A DNA stretch of 64,000 nucleotides from Anseranas semipalmata. Its lineage: Eukaryota > Chordata > Aves > Anseriformes > Anseranatidae. The DNA is taken from the NCBI GenBank assembly GCA_013399115.1, contig VXAA01004291.1, positions 461,168 to 525,167 of the forward strand, given 5' to 3'. The notes under the pieces are model-generated. The model saw nothing but the letters and a program-made list of their open reading frames with translations. It made no database searches and had not been told where the DNA came from. The position numbers and the translations under genes are program-made. Of the stretch, positions 60,186 through 64,000 are shown piece by piece. How positions within the stretch are numbered: the first letter of the stretch is position 1; each line of letters starts with the position of its first letter.

Positions 60186-62229
60186 TTTTTCCCTCCAGGC
60201 ATTTGGGATTTTGCTGTGTGTGTTGCAAGGAGGCATTTGCAATCTTCTTTCATTCAAAATGCTTCAGCTTAGACCTGCTCCAACTCTCCCTCTGCAGTGT
60301 CATCTACAAAAATGTTTATATGAAGAAACAGTTTCTAAATTGGTTTCAATTAATCATATTTTGCTGCTAACATGAAAGAGCCTGCTTTGGTATAAGCATT
60401 ATAAAACCATTTTGAAGACCAAGCGGAACTAGGTAGCAACCTTTTCTCAAGTGGTTTGCAATCGCTATTTTAACCATTATTAGGCCTTGTCTGCATTGGA
60501 GGAATAATACAGGTTCACAGCCAGAATTCATGGAAACAAAAAGCCAACTGTGCAGTATGGGTCTTAATTTTCACGAATTGTATCTTAAGGTCCTTTACTT
60601 GGTGTGCACATATTTTCACTGATCTTGGAGTGCCTCATTGGAGGCTTTTTCTGTCATTCAAAATTAGATTGATTTTTTTTTTGTATATATTTCTCAACTC
60701 TTTTTAACTCAGCATGCAACATTAAGATAATCTACCACTTTTCACATATAAGCGTAAGTGGCAAAGCTGGCATAATCGGAAATCAGAACAAGAGTTGTGA
60801 CACGACTGGAGATAGCCTTAATCATTTTACTGTGCTGCTGTTTTGATGACATGGTGCAGTTATGGCCTCCGTGAATTCACACTGAATCTGGATCCCCAAT
60901 GTGTGGATCATAAGTATTTTTATAGAATTCAGTAGTGTTTATGGAATCAGGAATTTTAGGTCAAGTAATAAGTTGAGGGACCCAAACACAATGCTAAGTA
61001 TCTTTAAGCTCTTAATAAAATTGTGAGATTTGGCAGCATTAGAATTAAAGTTCAGGTTTCCTTATGCTATCCATTTTACTTGTTCACAAATAAACTTGAA
61101 GTATGATCTTCTTTATAAAATAATACTTTCATAGAGTTTGGTATTTTCCTTCAACTATTAGTTACAGAATTGAAGCAGGAATTGCAATTGCTTAAAAATT
61201 ATCTGCTGGGAGACAAAATATAAGTGAGTGTGATTACCTTAAAATAAGTGGTATTAAAATAATAATAAAAATATGTTTAGCAAGAAGTATAGAGGTAGTA
61301 TTAATATTTGCTTTTTCATGTTTTTGTTGTTACCATTTTTGTTAGCATGGAGCACATACTACTAAGTCTCTTAGAAGAAATCTGTGGATTGTGTGAGATA
61401 ATAATTTTTCTTGTGTTTAAGAGCAGTGGAAAACCATCCATACATGCTCCAAAATATCAGAACTTGATTTTATAAATGTATCTTTTCAGAAAACAAGCTT
61501 AATTCTCAGAAGAGTAACATTAGCACTCATTAGGGGACTGAGTGCTTCAGGGTACTGTTAATGAAATTCATAGCCTTTTGCCTGTGGGCTATCAGTTTGA
61601 ATTCAGTCGAACTCAGTGGAGATTAAAAATCGTCCTATTTAATGGCCTTTTAGTCATCTCTAATGAGATGAGTTTGGTGGGTCTCAGTCCCATAACATAA
61701 ACCATTCACACTACCTTCCCCTAATGGGCAAGCTCCAGAGAAACCCAAAAGTTTAATGGATTCTGGGGAAAGATTCATCAGTTACCATGAAAAAAGCAAA
61801 GAAAAGCAAAAGCCTTGATTCACACTAGTTACATGAGCACTAACAAACACATTATTTGTAAATGTGGAATTTGTAGTGATATATAAAGTTTGTAAATTAG
61901 CAAATTAACTGAGCATGTGACATATGTTGCCACATAGCTATACAGAATGCAACATGACAAAGACTCCCAAAGGGGACATCTACACCTGTGCATAAGATCA
62001 CACCAACACATTAAATGTTTAAATGTCTCTGGGGTTTCTATCAGGAAAAAAATGGAAAAAAAAAAAAATCAGAACAGATATCTGGATAGTAAATGCAGTT
62101 ATGGAAAATGATGCTGAAAAAAAATGTGATTGCCTAGTGTGCCTCCATTACTTTACAGCACAGTCAAATGCTTCTGATCTTTTCTTACAGATATTTAACT
62201 CAGTTTTAAAAAACAGGAATGAAGTTTCC
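60186..62229. other. Non-coding stretch, no gene seen
   Basis: AT-rich sequence without recognised genes. Isolated ggccttgtctgcattgg (60,484) and ggggacatctacacctgtg (61,972) could be DNA-transposon remnants but are too short to call. Confidence 0.45.
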
Positions 62230-62428
62230 AGAACCCTCTAGAGAATATATACCAGTTTTATTAATCCATACCACAGTAAAACTTTTCCTAATGTCTAACC
62301 TAAATTTCTTTCAGTGCAGTTTGAAACTGCTACTTTTTGTCTACTCCTGGGTGGGTTTAGTGAACAATGTATTTTTCTCCCTATGGTCCTCTCTTCTCTA
62401 GACTAAGAAATCTTAATCACTCCTATTT

Positions 62429-62827
62429 TCAGTTAGGGTCACATCTGTTGAAAATTCTGTTTTTTTGTTTGTTTGTTTTCTTTCCTGGACTCCCTTCTAT
62501 TGGTCTTCTTTGAAAGATGCATTTTTCTTGAAATACAGAGACCAAAACTGAACACAGTATTTCAGACAAGGCTTTACCAGTATTAAATATGAGAAATTCT
62601 TTGTACGTCCTAGATATGACAGTTCTGTTTACACATCTCTCTGTACTGCATCTTTTTTCACAACAGTGTGACATTGTTGACGCATGTTCAGTTTGTGATC
62701 TACTGTGATCCCCAGCCCCTGTTCTGAGGACCTGGTGTTTATTCATCTGTTCCTGATTTTGTAATTGTGCAATTGCTATTTTCCTACTTAAATGTAGAAA
62801 TTGGCACGTGCATCTATTAAATTGCAT
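62429..62827 (-). pseudogene. Decayed C-terminal part of CR1/L3 ORF2 (reverse transcriptase)
   Basis: Open for 132 codons from MQFNRC. It retains FLHLSRK (family pattern: K-LHLGRK) and CVNRTVISRTYKEF (family pattern: GCINRSVVSRSREV). The final part (KTNKQKN) is translated from an inserted (GTTT)n run at 62,461-62,480. It is a remnant, not a working gene. Confidence 0.8.
62461..62480 (+). repeat. (GTTT)n run inside the CR1/L3 copy
   Basis: Short T/GTTT tandem run that interrupts the LINE homology near its 3' end. Confidence 0.8.
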
Positions 62828-63880
62828 CCTATTTCTGCAACCAGTTTGTCAAGAACATTTTGAATTCTATTTTTGTCCTGCAACATTCTTCCAGCTGTGC
62901 CAGTTTGGAATTGTTGGCAAATCCAATCGGTGTAAACTGTACCCCATCATTCACGTAATTAGAGACATGGTACCAGACCCAGGACATATCCAGGTCTAAG
63001 GAATCACATTTGCTATATTCTGCTATTTTTAACAGTGAAGCAGTGCCGATTGCTTTTTGAGTAGTTTTGCACCACTGCAGTCATTTCATTCTGATCATTT
63101 TTCTTTTGCTTGCTCAGTTATTGAGTTCTCTGAGACAGTGTCAAAAGCCTTACTTAAGTCAAGCCATAACAGACCTACTGCAACTCCTACCGAAGGTCCC
63201 TTACACTGTCATCGCATGGAATGATTTGGGCTTGATAAGGTTTTCTTGACGTTGGCTGTAACTTATCGCTTCATTAGCTACCATGTACTTAAAGATGTGT
63301 GATTATTTGCTTCAGTACTTTTCTGGGAACGGAGGCTGGAATGACTGACAGTTCCCCGCTCTATCTGTGCTCCCCTTTGAATTATATGTGCGATGTGTCT
63401 CCTTTTCCTCTCTTCTGAAGTCCCAGTTGTCTTCACGAGCTCTTAGTGATGACCGCTCACACCTCTGAAGTAGCCTTATCACCTCCTCACTCTGGTGTGA
63501 AATCCTTTGGGCCTAGCAAATCTGCAGACAAAACATCTAGTTTATCTAAGCAGTCCCTAATTTACCAATTTACTTGTCTCCCTTGAATCCCTGCCCCTTT
63601 GAGTTGGGGTTTGCCATCAGAACCATTAATCTGAAGAATTGGCACCGGATGCTGCTTTCTCAGTCTCCTGTCTTAACTTTTCCCTCCAGAAGGACTAACC
63701 ACCCCTGGCTTTCCTCCTCTCCCTTCACGTTGGTGCTTTGCTGTGGGTTTCATGCTCCTCTCACACGGCCCTGTGACATCTTTTGCCAGCCACCGCTTGT
63801 TGCAGGACTCTGCCTCCTTTGTGCAGCTCCTTCAGCGTTTGACCTAGTTTTCCACTTTCTGTGGAAAGGCACCGCTAGGC

Positions 63881-64000
63881 AGCAGACGCTCCGACTGCCC
63901 GGTGCCCAGCCCGCAGGGAAGCCTGCCGCAGGTGGGAGGAGGCCGCGCTGGGGCAGGAGGCAGCTCGCCTTTGAAGAAAGCTCTTTTAAGGAATTTTTCC
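63881..64000. other. GC-rich window end
   Basis: CpG-containing sequence after the LINE homology fades, then AT-rich at the very edge. It could be the edge of another GC-rich block; nothing is identifiable in 120 bases. Confidence 0.3.

Larger units (their letters stand above)
62230..63880 (-). mobile_element. Old CR1/L3-type LINE, 5' truncated or running past the window, with decayed RT
   Basis: The + strand reads as the reverse complement of a CR1/L3 non-LTR retrotransposon for about 1.65 kb. Landmarks in order: cctaatgtctaacctaaattt, agactaagaaatctt, gaacacagtatttcagac, gttcagtttgtgatctactg, ccagtttgtcaagaacat, gacagtgtcaaaagcctta, ttgcttcagtacttttctgg, cctttgggcctagcaaat, tttgacctagttttccac. 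On the minus strand 63,132-63,160 encodes DLSKAFDTVS, the conserved RT segment. The minus ORF at 62,429-62,827 (FLHLSRK ... CVNRTVISRTY) is the decayed C-terminal part. RT frames are interrupted by stops and shifts, so it is inactive. Nearly all of the homology is collinear. The upstream limit is uncertain because the window ends. Confidence 0.88.

Noticed and set aside
60481..62000. Two short strings (ggccttgtctgcattgg, ggggacatctacacctgtg) recalling reptile DNA-transposon ends
   Set aside because: Too short and too far apart, with no inverted-repeat pairing that I could confirm.
1..64000. tRNA, rRNA, snRNA, CRISPR array or prokaryote-type operon
   Set aside because: No cloverleaf with A/B boxes, rRNA core, direct-repeat/spacer array or ribosome-binding-site gene arrangement was seen on either strand; a covariance-model scan was not possible here.

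Overview
The window is vertebrate nuclear DNA, most likely from a bird. It is AT-rich, with small exons separated by GT-AG introns. It carries an endogenous retroviral LTR fragment of a type that is abundant in bird genomes, old CR1/L3-type LINE sequence read on the minus strand, and CpG islands confined to short stretches. No bacterial, viral or organellar gene arrangement is present. The species cannot be fixed from this sequence.

Region 1 to about 25,550 (+ strand): the 3' half of HFM1 (MER3), the meiotic Ski2-like DNA helicase needed for crossover formation. I reconstructed 25 coding exons, called E1 to E25 here. The window opens inside the exon just upstream of helicase motif V, and the stop codon is at 22,580-22,582. 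The exons total 2,505 bases, keep one reading frame throughout and encode the last 834 residues: motifs V and VI, winged helix, Sec63-like domain, a cysteine cluster, a low-complexity acidic tail and a conserved short C-terminus. The N-terminal half (start codon, motifs I to IV) lies upstream of the window. Downstream of the normal last exon, three further exon-like segments continue the E24 reading frame and end in a terminal exon with a good poly(A) signal at 25,526. They may encode an alternative C-terminus and are the most interesting signal here.

Region 25,550-34,500: no recognised gene. It holds simple repeats, one octamer-containing block that looks like a conserved non-coding element near 28.6-29.05 kb, and two exon-like segments of unknown status.

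Region 34,560-35,990: a CpG-island-like block broken by a 959-base assembly gap (34,747-35,705). Vertebrate gene order places ZNF644 downstream of HFM1, so this may be its promoter. That is inference only, because no ZNF644 coding sequence is in the window.

Region 35,990-64,000: no recognisable protein-coding gene. It contains scattered GC-rich stretches with chance ORFs, G-quadruplex motifs, decayed MIR-like SINE tails, a CR1 fragment near 39.8-40.1 kb, and several AT-rich, motif-dense blocks that could be regulatory. It ends in a long, old CR1/L3-type LINE on the minus strand (about 62.23-63.88 kb) whose reverse transcriptase can still be recognised.
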